Positions 44,863 through 56,803 of a stretch of DNA of 64,000 nt are shown here, piece by piece. The first letter of the stretch is position 1. Each line of letters starts with the position of its first letter. The position numbers and the translations under genes were made by a program. Where the stretch lies: NCBI GenBank assembly GCA_015501055.1, contig JADNYV010000094.1:62001-126000 (forward strand). Direction: 5' to 3'. The notes under the pieces were generated by a model. The model searched no databases and was not told where the DNA came from. It saw only the letters and a program-made list of their open reading frames with translations. Origin of the DNA: Mucidula mucida. Lineage: Eukaryota > Basidiomycota > Agaricomycetes > Agaricales > Physalacriaceae.

Positions 44863-46001
44863 CTATGACGCTGAAGAGACTTCATATGGGACGGACGTCT
44901 CCTTCTCTTCAGGCAAGGCCAGTGCCTCTTCGACTGCTTTTGGAGTAAGTGGCGGCGGAAGCGCGGTCGCCTTCCAACCAGTTCGGAAGGACGCGATGCC
45001 TGTCAAGAGACACAAAGCGTCGACCACTACCGAGTTTTTTATGAAGCCCTTCTCCGTTGACCTACAGGCAAATATGATGAGTAGCCAAAACTGAAAAAAA
45101 GACGCGGAGCGTACCAATGCAAAGCCAGAGGTAAATTCGCCGTATTGAGTACGAGTTCACTCCAATACGAGTCCCACCGCTTGCTCAGCTCTTGCTTTTC
45201 CACTTCTGTCGGCGCGGTGCCCTTGGCCTTGCGCAGCGTGCGCTGGCGCATCAACAACAACTTTCTATCCTCCTGCAGATGTGCAAACTGAAGAACGACG
45301 TAGAGTGCCCAGAAGCGGACGGACCACATTCCCAATGCACCCGGCTTGAGCGTGATACTCTTCCTCGAGAACGGCAAGGAAAAGGATGATGGGATAATTT
45401 CACGTGAAGTGAGGTAGCTCAAATGCTCGAGGGGGTAGTAGCCGAGCATAGACCAGCCCTGTAATCGTTCAACGTTCAAGAGATGACGCGTCTGAGGCGC
45501 TTTCCGTTCCAAGGCGATTAGCCATTGAAATATGGGCAGGAGTCCTACGCGAGTCTAAGTGCCGATCGCTAACGATAATGTTACGCTTTGCTTACCCCAG
45601 ATTCTCCACAATGTCCGGGAATCGCTGATCAGCTTGGCAAATTTGGATAGTCCGACTGCAGTATCGCTTGTGGGTAGCTTTCTCAGTCCAGCACGGCATT
45701 GCAGGCGCGCCCGGAGGTTCAAGAGTGGGACGAGAAGCTGGAGCGTGTATTGCAGGACCTGTAAGTTCTGGAGTCGACAAAACGAATCTGGGAGATAAGC
45801 TATGGGCGAACCATAAAGAATTTGCTGCGACGCCGTCAGAAATGTATGTTGATTTCGCAGTAAATACACATACTCGCTTCCACTCCATGTTCCCAAGTAT
45901 CGGATGAGGTGGTCAAGAGTTTCAGAAGGGGGTACCAGCGAGAACGAGCCCAGTATCGAGTCTGTCAGTCTTGCAACGGTAAAGGGCTTGGAAAGAGACA
46001 T
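44863..46001 (-). CDS. PEX11: Pex11-family peroxisome membrane protein
   Basis: It elongates and divides peroxisomal membranes. Three exons (46001-45596, 45544-45115, 45061-44863) give about 344 residues. The N-terminal part (LDHLIRYLGTWSGSEYVYLL) and the segment LSKFAKLISDSRTLWRIWGLLP, with a basic amphipathic helix, fit the Pex11 domain. They are followed by EHLSYLTSREIIP, a charged loop and the C-terminal helix region GFIKNSVVVDALCLLTGI. The length is greater than classical Pex11 (about 240 residues) and fits the Pex11C-like basidiomycete group. The C-terminal tail is acidic. Confidence 0.78.
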
Positions 46002-46452
46002 GGGTGGAAGTGAACGAGAGGGAAAGTTCCCCGGTAATGGACGGTGCTCAGAGTTACCGGTCCGACATTACCGGTATGGTCTGAGCGTGGGAGAGTTACC
46101 TAATGCCTGTATAAAATCTGGCGGCGCGCATCTTTTTTCCTTTGAACAAAACCACTGGGGACTCAAAAGTTCGGGCTCGATTCAACTCTTCCATGCCTGC
46201 CCGCGTTCCCGTCCCCTAGAGTAAAGTCAGGTGTCGTACGCGACGCTTGGACTGCCTTTACCAGCATTTGTTTTGACGCAGAGGCATCGCTTTGGCTGAT
46301 GCCCAGGATGCGAGAGACGGACGCTATGGATGAGGGTTTTCCTACAATATTCTCACTACACTACCAGAATAAACTTGTTTGAATGATTGCTATTCCGTTA
46401 AAATCTGCAATTTTCAGTTGTATAGGCTCGGTGTTCCTTGCTTCTGACCACC
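46002..46452. other. Divergent promoter region, PEX11-like / COQ9
   Basis: These 451 bp lie between two divergent starts. Short GGTAA-type repeats (ACCGGTA...TTACCGG) occur at 46030-46080. No coding signal. Confidence 0.45.
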
Positions 46453-47283
46453 ATGTCGAGGTACGGCTATCCTCTGTCGGCCAACCGAGATACCAACCTT
46501 TGTAAGGGCGCAGCTACTGAAGATAGCGACAGGTCTCGTTAGCACCCATGGCTTCACGCGTCAAGCTTTAGCACAGTCTGTTCTCGCTCTACCCACCGAC
46601 GCAGCTCACTCGGAACCACTCTCAAATACTGCCGTCTCTGCATTATTTGGCAACGGGGATGATGCTCGCAGGACTCTGATAAACGCATGGCTCGACGAGG
46701 GTCTAACCGACATGGGAACCATTCCCTCTCCGACGTTGAGGAACGTCTTACACGCGAGATTGCGATACAACGAGCCAGCGTTGCCGCATCTCCCAGAGGT
46801 CAGTCTTTCTTCCGTATGATGCATCGCGTAAGACTGAGTACGGTCTAGGCATTCGCTCTACTCGCGTCATCGAATATCATCCCTCTACTCGATCCCGTTC
46901 CCGCACTCAAACACGTTTCCCGCATCGCGAACGAGGCTTGTCAGCTCACGCACGACAAGTCTATACAGGTATGCCTTCCTTCCTTCCTTCCATTGAACTG
47001 ATCTAACGTGGACGTAGCTCGAGTGGTACAGCCAGCGCGCGACGCTCGCAGCGGTATATGGCGCAGCCGGTAAGTCGTGGTTTCAGTGTCCGTATCAACG
47101 CTAAACTGAACTTATCGTCTAGAACTCCATCAAATAACATCACCGAATACCGCCTATGCATTCTTGGACACCCTGCTCGACCAATCATCCAAGTTGCATA
47201 ACGCCGCCGGGGAAGTGGGTCTATTCTCTTCTTATATCTTCAAGAGCTGGAAAGGCATCGCGAAAAGCAAAGGCTTGATCTGA
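46453..47283 (+). CDS. COQ9: Ubiquinone biosynthesis protein COQ9
   Basis: Coq9 is a lipid-binding partner of the Coq7 hydroxylase in mitochondrial coenzyme Q synthesis. Five exons (46453-46460, 46507-46798, 46849-46968, 47018-47069, 47123-47283) give about 210 residues. Family segments are LVSTHGFTRQALAQSVLALP, TAVSALFGNGDDARRTLI and NAWLDEG. The first coding exon is only 8 nt (ATGTCGAG), so the start depends on one splice. The predicted N-terminus (MSRAQLLKIATGL) is short for a cleavable mitochondrial presequence, and another start could lie in an upstream exon I cannot see. Confidence 0.85.
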
Positions 47284-48128
47284 GTTAACCACGTACTTAT
47301 CTTATAATGACAGGAGCAACCTTTGCTTACCTCGAGTCACCGAATGAACCTTTGAGGTTGGAAAAACACTTTCACGTCACACGCATGTTCTTCGTCTTGT
47401 TCGTTCGCTCGACGCTGCTTCCTGTCCTCTATACCCCATCATACATGCAGCATGCAGCAAGATTTCCTTTTCCTCAGAGTTGCCATACACTCTCATGTAT
47501 CTTGAGCAAGCAATCCCAGCTGTGCCCAATTAATATGCTCATTTTAACAAACCAGCCTGTTCTTTACGCGATAGTCCTCGCATCTGAAGAGGCTAGTCTG
47601 CATCGCTCCAGCGTCCCGAGTTGTCTTCGGGTACTTTCGATTCACAATGTTACTGTAGCTGCGTAGCTCAACTGGTACTAGGCCGAATAGTCCTTTGGAG
47701 TAACAACCTTTTTTGCGGCTGAAGTATGCATGCATTCTGTCCCCTCGTCTTCGTTGTGCTCAAAGGCTGTTATGCGCGCGCAGAGGGATGCGGATGCTGG
47801 AGCTATGAAGCAAAGTTTTGAGATCTTGACAAGCATTTGAATAATTCTCGTCTGTATAGTATACAAAAATGAAGCTGTATCATAAATTTATATGTACTAG
47901 TCCGTGTGCAATTGCAATAAAGAACAAAACAATCTTCCCCAATTAATAATGCCCACCGCTATAAGTATGATCTGGCGCCACAGAGGCGGCGGTGGTGCGT
48001 TCACCACGTCGTGGTCAGAGACCAAAGACCCCGCGCTGCCCATCTCCAACTGCTCTGGCTTGTCAAGAGCAGCCGTGTCCTTCGCATTCATCGCGTCGCG
48101 CCGAGGAGCCTGCCGGGATGCGCAAAGT
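47284..48128. other. Intergenic, ~0.85 kb
   Basis: No supported separate gene. An open minus frame (48160-47897) continues from the RTA1 gene's 3' end in another frame and may be its former tail. Confidence 0.4.
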
Positions 48129-49323
48129 TCATGGTGTAGAATGCGAGACAACCATAGCACCGTCGAAGATGTCTTTCCAGCGCTTAATGAGAACGAGATT
48201 GGAGAAGAATCGCAAGATAGAACTCACTGAACCATATCTCCGTTTCGATGATAACACCGTGCCAGCCACCGGCGAGCTCAATAGTTCTGTAGATAGCCCG
48301 AATGTACAGGAACACAATGGTAACGAAGAGCGCGACGAGCATGAGGCGCATCTTGGAGCTGAGCTTGTATCCCGAGTTTGTGAGCGTGACATGGCTCGCC
48401 ACGCTGTCGACTCTGGCATAGGCGCGCCCTGCGATAGGCGAGTCGGTGAAGAAGCGGTAGAAGAACTCTGCGGCGAAGCCGAGGAAGAGGGTCATGACGA
48501 CTGCAAAAACGCGTTCAGATTAAGACAAGGACGCCGCGTGAATGAGCTTAGACAAACCTAGTTGGAAAACGATACCGCCAAGCATGATGTTACCGCCCAT
48601 GTTCGCGTCCTCGAGCGTGTCACCGGAGGCGGCAATGCCACCACCGGCGCCTTGAACGACAAGGGAGATGACATCGCAGCTCACGAATATAAGAGAATCT
48701 GCAGCGATATCAATAACCTGATTCCCAAAAAGAAAAAGCAGTGACACTGACAATATCTCGGAGTCAATCGACTGTATCCCTGCCCCATGATTCTTACGAT
48801 GGCGCCAAAGATGATAAAGATGGCTGCCAAGAACGGTGTAGGTCCGAGGACAGTCGTTACGATTCTAGCAAGAGAAGATGAGTTTGAGAACATCAACGCG
48901 GTGGAGGGCGGTGACTTACTGAATCATGAAAGGCGTGTCTTTAGTGTCGTCGAAGCTGGACCAGAATCGGCCTGCCCATCCGGCTATCTCTAGCAGACCA
49001 GCAAGGAGGATGGTTGGTATGGGCCAGAGCATGCGGTATCGTATTGCTTGGGCGGTGTGTATCACTGGAAGTATTGTACGCCTGAGAATCTCGTGCAGGT
49101 ACAAGTCGAACGTCAAACTTACGGGTTGAGATGCTGAAGAGCACGAGGAGAATCAAGCACACATATTTCGTAGGCGTGTACCCATATTGCGATTCTTCCT
49201 CTTCAGACTCAGCACTGGCAGTCGCGTTCAAATCGGCGCGTGAAATAAGAGGTAAAACTACGTAAAACACGCGTCAGTACACGAAGGAAGGAAGCCCAAG
49301 ATATACGCACTATGATCCAACAT
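48129..49323 (-). CDS. RTA1-like seven-helix membrane protein
   Basis: RTA1-like proteins are fungal seven-TM proteins linked to lipid translocation and resistance to membrane-active compounds. The first exon is 13 nt (MLDH + 1). Helices are readable in order: VCLILLVLFSIST, PIPTILLAGLLEIAGWAGRFW, PFLAAIFIIFGAIVRIMG, YYSLIFVSCDVISLVVQGAGGGIAA, GGIVFQL...LFLGFAAEFFYR, RLMLVALFVTIVFLYIRAIYR. Then comes the signature ELAGGWHGVIIETEIWFNIFDGAM. The frame then ends VVSHSTP at 48129. The family continuation LAFYTMNFAHPGRLLG is still legible in the next frame, which suggests a 1-nt deletion near 48146. Confidence 0.82.
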
Positions 49324-50294
49324 CGTGAAACGGAATAAAAAGTGTTGGAGGGAAGATTTTATTGAACACTCGGTTGAAGGTGAAAGGAAACGGCGGTTGA
49401 CAATCTCTATAGCCTCATCCCCCGTCGTCTTATATACCTGTCGCTCTACATCTCGCGTTTGGACAAGAGTAGCACTGCGCGCACCGCCTTGATGGTGGAA
49501 CGAAGGCCCCTGCGCCATATTTGGGTAAGGACCTTACGAAGTGCGAATGAGTCACTAAGAGATATGAAAATCACACATCCGTCCCATCCGCCGTCAACGC
49601 GACCTTTTTCTGAGAGATAATCGATAAGAGCACGAGATAACGTCGCATCTGTCGAATGTAGTCTACCGGATTATCCGAATCCAACATGAGTCATGGTCGA
49701 CCGTCGGGCCTGGCGGAGAGAGGAATAAGGCTGTAGTATTGCAACAGTAGATTAGTGCGAGTAAAGCGAAACTGGTGATATTTTGTGGGAGGAATTGGAG
49801 AGAAAGCGACGTTCATTTCTTTTCCCACGGCCTGCCATCATGAACAAGTCAACAAGTACACCCTTTCCACTGCAATGTCGAACCCGAGGGTCGAGGGGTT
49901 GGTAGTCGCTGCTGAAACGTAAGGCACTTTACCAGCTCCTCCGATACAGACTATGTGGCGGCATTTGATATATATGGGTTCCTCTAAGCCTGGACCGGTA
50001 TTGGTTAAGCTTTCTCAAAGCTCATGCACCGATACCCTCAACGAGATGGGACTCCGTGGGCTTGATCTTGTGGAGGTAGCGGCCCGGTATATCGATCTCT
50101 CTGATACTAAAAGTGTATACCATTCTAATGCTGCCGCCAACTATCTCACTACCAACTCATTGTCCGTCAAATCGACTAAAAAGGAAATACTTTTGAACAG
50201 TCTAATCCCTACGTCGACCAGCAACAGTTCTCAGTCCGTTTCAACAACAACAGTGAAGAGTCCAATCATCGAAACCCCGGAAACAACTACACGC
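49324..50294. other. Intergenic; one weak plus frame
   Basis: A plus frame at 49953-50300 (115 codons, Ser/Thr-rich at its end) is open but has no known domain or splice support. It overlaps the 3' end of the GH17 gene and is left uncalled. Confidence 0.4.
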
Positions 50295-52380
50295 TTATGA
50301 TAACACGCAGTCGGGAATCGTCAGACCGTCCTTAAGAGTTCGGCTGTCGATGGTGTTCGGGTGAGAAATATAAAGAGCGAGCGGAGCAGCACGTACTTTG
50401 CGTTGAACAAGCCCCACCAACCTTCGACACCGCCAAACTGAGCATCCTAAACAAAGAATTGAGCTATCTGAGCCAACAGCGATCGAGTAGCTGCCAGCGT
50501 ACCTTCCACTCCTCGTCAAAGAACTACGAGAGAGAAGAATTAGTATACGTGCATTCAGAAACAGGCCCAAGAAGAAGCTCACCTCGAAGAAAAAGTATTC
50601 CGTTCCGTTAGCATTGGCTTGACAAACAAACGTGTCGAGGAACGTCTTCAAAAGAAAGATGATGAGCAAACGCTCAAACAAAGCGGAACTCAATGCATAC
50701 ATTGAGGTTATCAACCGACGCAGTCGACGGCCCATTGCTCTCGTTACCTGCATCTGAAGATTTCTGTGCAGCGTTAGCCCTCTCCACTCCTCGCATACAC
50801 CACATCCGCGCTTACAGTCGGCCATCCTAAAATCCCTCAGCATAGCTCAACAAGTGTCAAAACGTGCCGCGTACCCGTCTCAGCAATAGACATATCAGGC
50901 GCCGGCGTAAACTTGGCCGCGAGCTCAACATCGTTCCCTTGGAAAAACAGCCACGTCCACCCCGCAGCCTCGTCGATACTCACGTTCGCGAACCACGGAT
51001 GTACGTTGGCCATCTAAAGGTACATGAATATATATGAAATGAGAACGGAGAGGGGAGACTCACGCCATAGTCGATTTGCTGCATGACGAGGTCGTTAAAG
51101 TAGCTCCCCGCATCGGCGTTGCCGACCTGCACATCGAGACTCAGGTCATCAAGCATAGACTTGGTATCGTTGATATTCGCAATAAGGAGCTTGGCACCCG
51201 CGTCGCCCACCGCGTCGTTCGCGTCTGTTCCCCCGTTCGCATTGAGGTAGCTATAATAGATTGATAAGAAAATGATAGACGACGAATGGACCTGCCGTAC
51301 TTGAGAATATACTCGTTCCCGACCGTGATACCAGCGACATGGTCCGTGCCGTACGTCTGCAGCGCCTCCTTTATCGTATCACGCTGGCGGTCGTACGCCG
51401 CGTCATCGTCGGTCGATACAGGGTAGTTTCCAAGATACACGGACATGTTGACTTTGGTTTGGGCTATAGCCTCAAGCTACGCAGATATAAATATCATGGA
51501 TATATTTTTGCTGTGGTGGAGAAACATACCACCAAGGCAGACTGGTTGCAGTCGGCGCCGTACAGACGGACACGCTATAAAGGAAGGGTTAGCCTTGACG
51601 TTGAGAAATGCAAGTCGAGAAGCGTACAGTTGTCAACTGGGACATGATCTGGATATCCTTAATAATATCATCTGTTCATGGCATAAGCAAAGGTAACGCA
51701 GAGAACCCACATCAAGACCGTACCTAAGGAGTTACCACAGTCAGGAAGCTGCGATCCCGCAGGCGTATACGCAATGCCATAGAACGACAAATGCAAATTA
51801 TCGTCCTTTTCAAAGACACTGGGGTCGGAGGACGACGAGCTAGACGACGAACTGGAACTCGAGCTCGAGCTCTTCTTCGACAGCGTAACGCCCAGCGCAA
51901 CACCCACAGCAATCAGGCACAGTAACCCCACGACGCCTCCCACAACCTGCCCGACGGCCGATCAATGCGAGGGTGTTGTCACGGTTACACGCCACTCACC
52001 AGCCACTTGGACTTCTTCCCCCCGCCGCTGCCGCCCCCGGAAGCGCCCTTCTCCATCCAGTTGCTGTTCTGCGTTATAGGCTCCTGGTCACGGTCCATCG
52101 ATTGGTAGTATCCAGCGTTCATCTGTGTGGATGAGTTCATAGCTGCTGGCTGCGATCCATACGACCTCGGGGAGGCATGGGAAACCATAGGTATCGAGTC
52201 ATTGTTGTTGGAATAACTGAACGTCGAGGGTGCAGACGACAGTCGATGCGGAGGCTACGCCACATATAAGTAACGACCCAAAAAGGAAAAGAAGGTCAGG
52301 ATACGCACTGGAATGGTGTCAAAATAATCCTGAAGCTCGGTATGCGAGTCTGCTGGGCTGTTTCTGAAAGGTCCGGACAT
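50295..52380 (-). CDS. GH17 glucan endo-1,3-beta-glucosidase, type II membrane protein
   Basis: It cuts or remodels wall beta-1,3-glucan. About a dozen exons join in frame to DGLTIPDCVLS at the end. The N-terminal ~110 residues are cytosolic and Ser/Asn-rich, followed by one membrane helix (VVGGVVGLLCLIAVGVALGV) and a poly-serine stalk. The GH17 domain then begins at HLSFYGIAYTPAGSQLPDCG. Landmarks are RVRLYGADCNQS, the acid/base glutamate in GITVGNEYIL, ANVHPWF and the nucleophile glutamate in AETGWPT, with EYFFFEFFDEEWK near the end. The architecture matches Aspergillus BtgC. Several exons are very short (21-42 nt). Confidence 0.88.
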
Positions 52381-52742
52381 GGTTAAAACGACGGTGATTA
52401 GTAGAAGGAGTGTGAGAAACGAGAGTGATGAAAGAGCTGAAAGAGAGTATCTGTGCTGCGCTTTCTTCCGGACGTTCGCATTGGGCATGTCTGGAGCCCG
52501 GATGATATTCTTGCCTCCACCACGGTTGTCGGTACCTGAAAAACAATCAAGGAAATGGTAAATATACATACAGCAATATTAATAGATTACGTCCATATGG
52601 TGAAAAGTACATGTACGCGACAACATAGAAAAATCGAGTCCGATATCCCATTTTTCTGAAGGAAAGCAATAAAATCCAAACGTGCACCAAATGAGGGGAA
52701 GGTAAGTCGTGAGGGTATGCCAGAGAAGAGTAAAAATCGTGT

Positions 52743-54467
52743 CTATGAGCTGTCGTTCTCAGTCCCACTTCTTGAAGGAGCATGAGACGAGGATGCTCTC
52801 TTCTGCTTTCGTAACACGCGATGTGTTGAGCCATCCGCTGAATTTGGCGGTCCTCGCCGATGACCAGAAGGTAGAGTTCGGCTTCTTGTAACACCAAGTG
52901 CGCCGCCCTCTTGCGACTCTGAGACTGGCGAAAGGGATACGTTTTCTGCTAACGCTCCGTGTTGCGCTAGAAAGACGCGATGAATGGGAGCCGAACCGAG
53001 CGTCAAGTAGGCGTACCGCGGTCGATTGTCGTCCGTCGTCGTGTCACTCTCGACCTTCATCGTCTGATGCGACCACAGCGTCATCTGCTGTGGGTGCCAC
53101 CGAATATGGCATCAATTCACTTGCGGGCGGCGGCGGTATGTCAAGCATAAACCAGTCCTGTTGTGCGATGAGGAACTCGAGTACGCGCTGGCTCAGCGAG
53201 TGCTCCTTGGGAGACATTTCATGTTCTGGATGTGATATTAAACCAGGACGGAAGATGACTGCGAGATCTGTAACCACAACATGAGAACGGCTGGGATGAA
53301 AGCAAAAAAGTCTTACTGGAGGCATTCATTAGATTGATATCGGCTTTTCGAGCAAAGACCGATAAGAGATCAAGGACATAGAGTAGGAGGTATTGATTTG
53401 GGCGGGGCATCTTTCGTATGAGTCCCTTGTATGTGGATATGATTTCCTCTTGGTTATAGGGTTCCTTGGCTGCAAGGTGATTAGACGAGAGGATGTGGGG
53501 AAGACAGATGGATACCTAGGGCGTTCCGAAACTACACAGGAATGAGTTGGAGACTGGGGGCATAAATGAGTAACTTACGTCATGGTACATATCGTAGGGT
53601 ATCACTGGTTCCTAACGGGCGGGTCAACATAAGCGGGCGGTGGACAGAGAGCGGACTCACCGGCATTTGAGTGAGATATCTCCTGAACACGCTGGCAACA
53701 TCATGGGGGGTATATTGGACCTGCTTCCAGTCTAGAGATTTGCCGTACTGATGGGGGTTGAGAAGGAGGTCGTGACATGACAGAGGGCGCGCGTACCCGG
53801 GGCGGCGTCTCGAATACCGCCTGCAGCTCCCGCATGCGTTTATTCGATCCGTTGACTCGGAATGTGCCGGCGACTTCCGTTGCTACAGACACGGTGAGCG
53901 GGGGGTACGTCCAAAGGGGGGAACGGCGGACCAGTTTCCTTTAGATAGAGACCGCTACGGCGACGATGAGCACGTCGACTACCAACAATGCTGGATACGC
54001 ACCACTTTGCGACAACAACTGGTATGTAGCCCCACACGTACAGTTCGCCACTGGCATTGGCGGTCGAGATCTGGACACTGGCGTACTTGAGGCTCTCGCC
54101 CAGTGGCTTGCCAAAGACTGGGTGTTCCTCGTCTGGAACGGCATCAGCAGGGCATGTGGCGCAGACGCGGTCAAAACACACCTTTTGCCTCGCTTTCCTT
54201 CTTTACCTTTTGGACAAAGGTAAACTGATTCCACCAGGCCTTGAGATTGGCCTTTGTGGGCGGCTGGGCAGCAGGGTCGGCAATCATGGCCGAGCTGTTG
54301 AAGGTCGCCGCTGGTGCAAGTGGCGGAACGGGTGGAGCTGTGTCGACGACGGCGATGGAGTTGCGGCGATGTTTTCGCTTGAAGATGGCCAATATTTTGT
54401 TTGGGGGACGGTGAGCCAGTATAAAAGCTGGGCGTCGAGGCTGCCAGACGCAGCGACCAAAAAGCAA
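52743..54467 (-). CDS. RhoGAP-domain protein
   Basis: It is a GTPase-activating protein for Rho/Cdc42-type GTPases. The central domain reads HPVFGKPLGESLKYASVQIS, then the arginine-finger segment EVAGTFRVNGSNKRMRELQ, HDVASVFRRYLTQMPEPVIP, NQYLLLYVLDLLSVFARK and AVIFRPGLIS. About nine exons join in frame. A ~100-nt intron at about 53050-52950 links VVASDDEG to the basic tail SRTLPSGHRRGPPN...RVLRKQKRASSS ending at 52743. The N-terminus has KRKHRRNS and a Pro/Ala-rich stretch. The start at 54467 is the first ATG in frame, but an upstream exon is possible. The arginine finger (R in GTFRVNG) is present, so it should be catalytic. Confidence 0.82.
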
Positions 54468-56803
54468 TTTGTTTCGGATGTCAAAGTAAGAACGTGAAGC
54501 TAACCTGCATCTAATGACGCGCGTGGCGACTCGTGGCGGTGCTGCCTGCCTTGTATGGTCGTTGCTCTCACAAGCCTATTTCGAACCGCAAACCCTCCCG
54601 CGGTCTGATGCAGCCAGCTGCCTGTGCGGTACGACGATCAGACAAAAGTTAATCCATCGTCAGGCCATGTCCTCTTTTGTCCCTCTTTACGCCCAATATG
54701 TACATGTTTCAGCTTTCCAGCGCTTTCTCCCAGGATCCGTTCTCCCCAACCGCAAGGTGCCGCGATGAGCATGGCGGTTAAATTCCGCCTCACTTCAGGT
54801 TAGTCGAGATCTAGGCTCACCGCTGGTGTGGCGTGATCGAGTCACGCAGGAAATCGACGCGCACAAAGCAAGCCACAAAAGCGCGTCTATTACCCTGTTC
54901 AAATGCTCTGTAATTCGTCCATTTACCTCGTGGACCCAGACTACTCCCATGACAGACTGTATTCTCCGTTTCAGGGATTGTTCCGTTTGCATTAGTGGTG
55001 TGGGAGCGGTCTCGCTGAGCGATCAGCAATCCATTGGAATTCCAAGTCTGGTGCAAACTGCTTCTCCATCATCGTTTGCCACACTTTACATCGCGAATTA
55101 GATGGCTCCGCATCTCCTACTTCTGATTGCTTGATGGGACCGAGCTGTGTATTTTTTTTCCAATGTCAGGCGCTGGATCAGTTCCGTCAGAGGGGTATCC
55201 TGAAAAGGCTTTCAGGTTGACGCAGTGGTCCGATAGCGAGTAGACTGCAAATCCCGTGGTGTTCAAGCGCCGAAGGAGAGAAATTCACTCTATATGGCCA
55301 GCAACTTCTCGAAACGAGACGCTTTGATCCTGAAAACAGTGCACGAAAAACACGCAGTCTATAACGTTGAGTGTAGTAAGAGGCGAAATAGATGGCATCC
55401 ACCAAGAGTCAAGGGAGGAATAAGGAGAAAGACAGGAGACTACTGTTCCTTGTTTCTAGCCAGTACGTACGTTCCGTGAGAAATAACTTCGTAGAAGTAG
55501 GATGTCCGTGTTCACTGTGGCGTATAAGCACTGAGCCAACCAACGACGTTGGCGAGTGAAGGAAAGATCACGACTTGAAGACTCAGTAGTGTCAATCTGT
55601 AAGTGGAACGGACCAATGAATGTGGGATGCTGACGACACTGTAGAACTGCGAGAAAAAGTAACAAGGAGGCCTACTCGGTGATTAGCCTTGTGTAAACAT
55701 ATCGCCTGGTTTGCCCCCGCGTAAATTTGAAAATCATCCTCAAAGAGTTGTCCAGTTTGGTTCCGCCGGTGGAGCGAGACCTGCTTCCACGGAGAGGTTA
55801 TTGTGTACCGTTAACCCTTCACAATAACAGCTTACAAAACGCGACTAGGTAAACTCACGCGTCCAAGTGAAGAGTAGCAAACGCTTCCTTCGTTCATGCA
55901 AGTTTAGCTAGGCCAGATAATCATCCGTAGCTTGGGCGAAAGAGAACCACTGTCGTAGGGATTCCTCGAGCGCGATGTGTGGCGTAGACGGAAACGCTGG
56001 AACATACACTTCTATCAAAGCTGGCCACAGACAACTTGAAATGCGGATGGCCAAACACTACCTGCACGTATTTTCCGAGGGAAGAACAGAAAACGAAGAA
56101 GAGAAAAGGCTTGCTCCAAATAAACAGTAAACTCTAGAGGTAAGAATCACATCGTCTATAGATAAGAAACAACCCAACTTGCACGACGTTTAGTGGACAG
56201 AAGGCGCAGAAAAGAAAAGCGCGTCTCCTTCACGTGCTGCAATGCTTGTCACAACAAGACTCTGAGGAGGTGACAACCTTCGCTGAGCAATGTCCATCAT
56301 GACCATCTGCATCATTACTCGACGCTTGGGTTACCTTCCAAGGAATTAAGCGCAATCCCTGATCTCGGTGCCTTGGCCACACTTTTTCCGTAAAAGGTTC
56401 AGGAGCTAGAATGGACCGGGGCAAGGGAAAGTATTCAATTGCAACTCCCATGTCTGCGATTAATGCCCATGAACACCGTCATCCTTTCCATTCACTTCGA
56501 GAGTTTCCGACCTTCTCTTTAACATGGATTTCGAAAGGAAGAGAATCGGGCTTGGCGGGATTGGGGGGGGGTCAGGCTAAACCAAACGCATACTTATACG
56601 GTGCTGAACCTGAGGCCTGAGGCTGAGACTGACTCGAGATTCGAGAAACATACACGTGCCCATGCGCAAATATTCGAACCATCGAACGGGCAATGAACGA
56701 AGCCGAATGTATAAAGAAACAGTTTGCTGTAACCAACGTACATAGCCGTAACTTCAACTTCATAAGTTCAAGTATACCAGTTGGAAGATATAACATCCAT
56801 ACC
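54468..56803. other. Gene-poor stretch, ~2.3 kb
   Basis: No frame over about 92 codons. I see no recognisable family pieces, RNA gene or repeat beyond a G run at 56564-56571. It may hold promoters, decayed DNA or an untranslated RNA that cannot be seen by inspection. Confidence 0.45.

Noticed and set aside
47660..47700. GCGTAGCTCAACTGGTACTAGGCC resembles a tRNA D arm
   Set aside because: No anticodon stem, T arm or acceptor pairing downstream.
49953..50300. 115-codon plus frame
   Set aside because: Ser/Thr-rich low-complexity end, no domain, overlaps the GH17 3' end.
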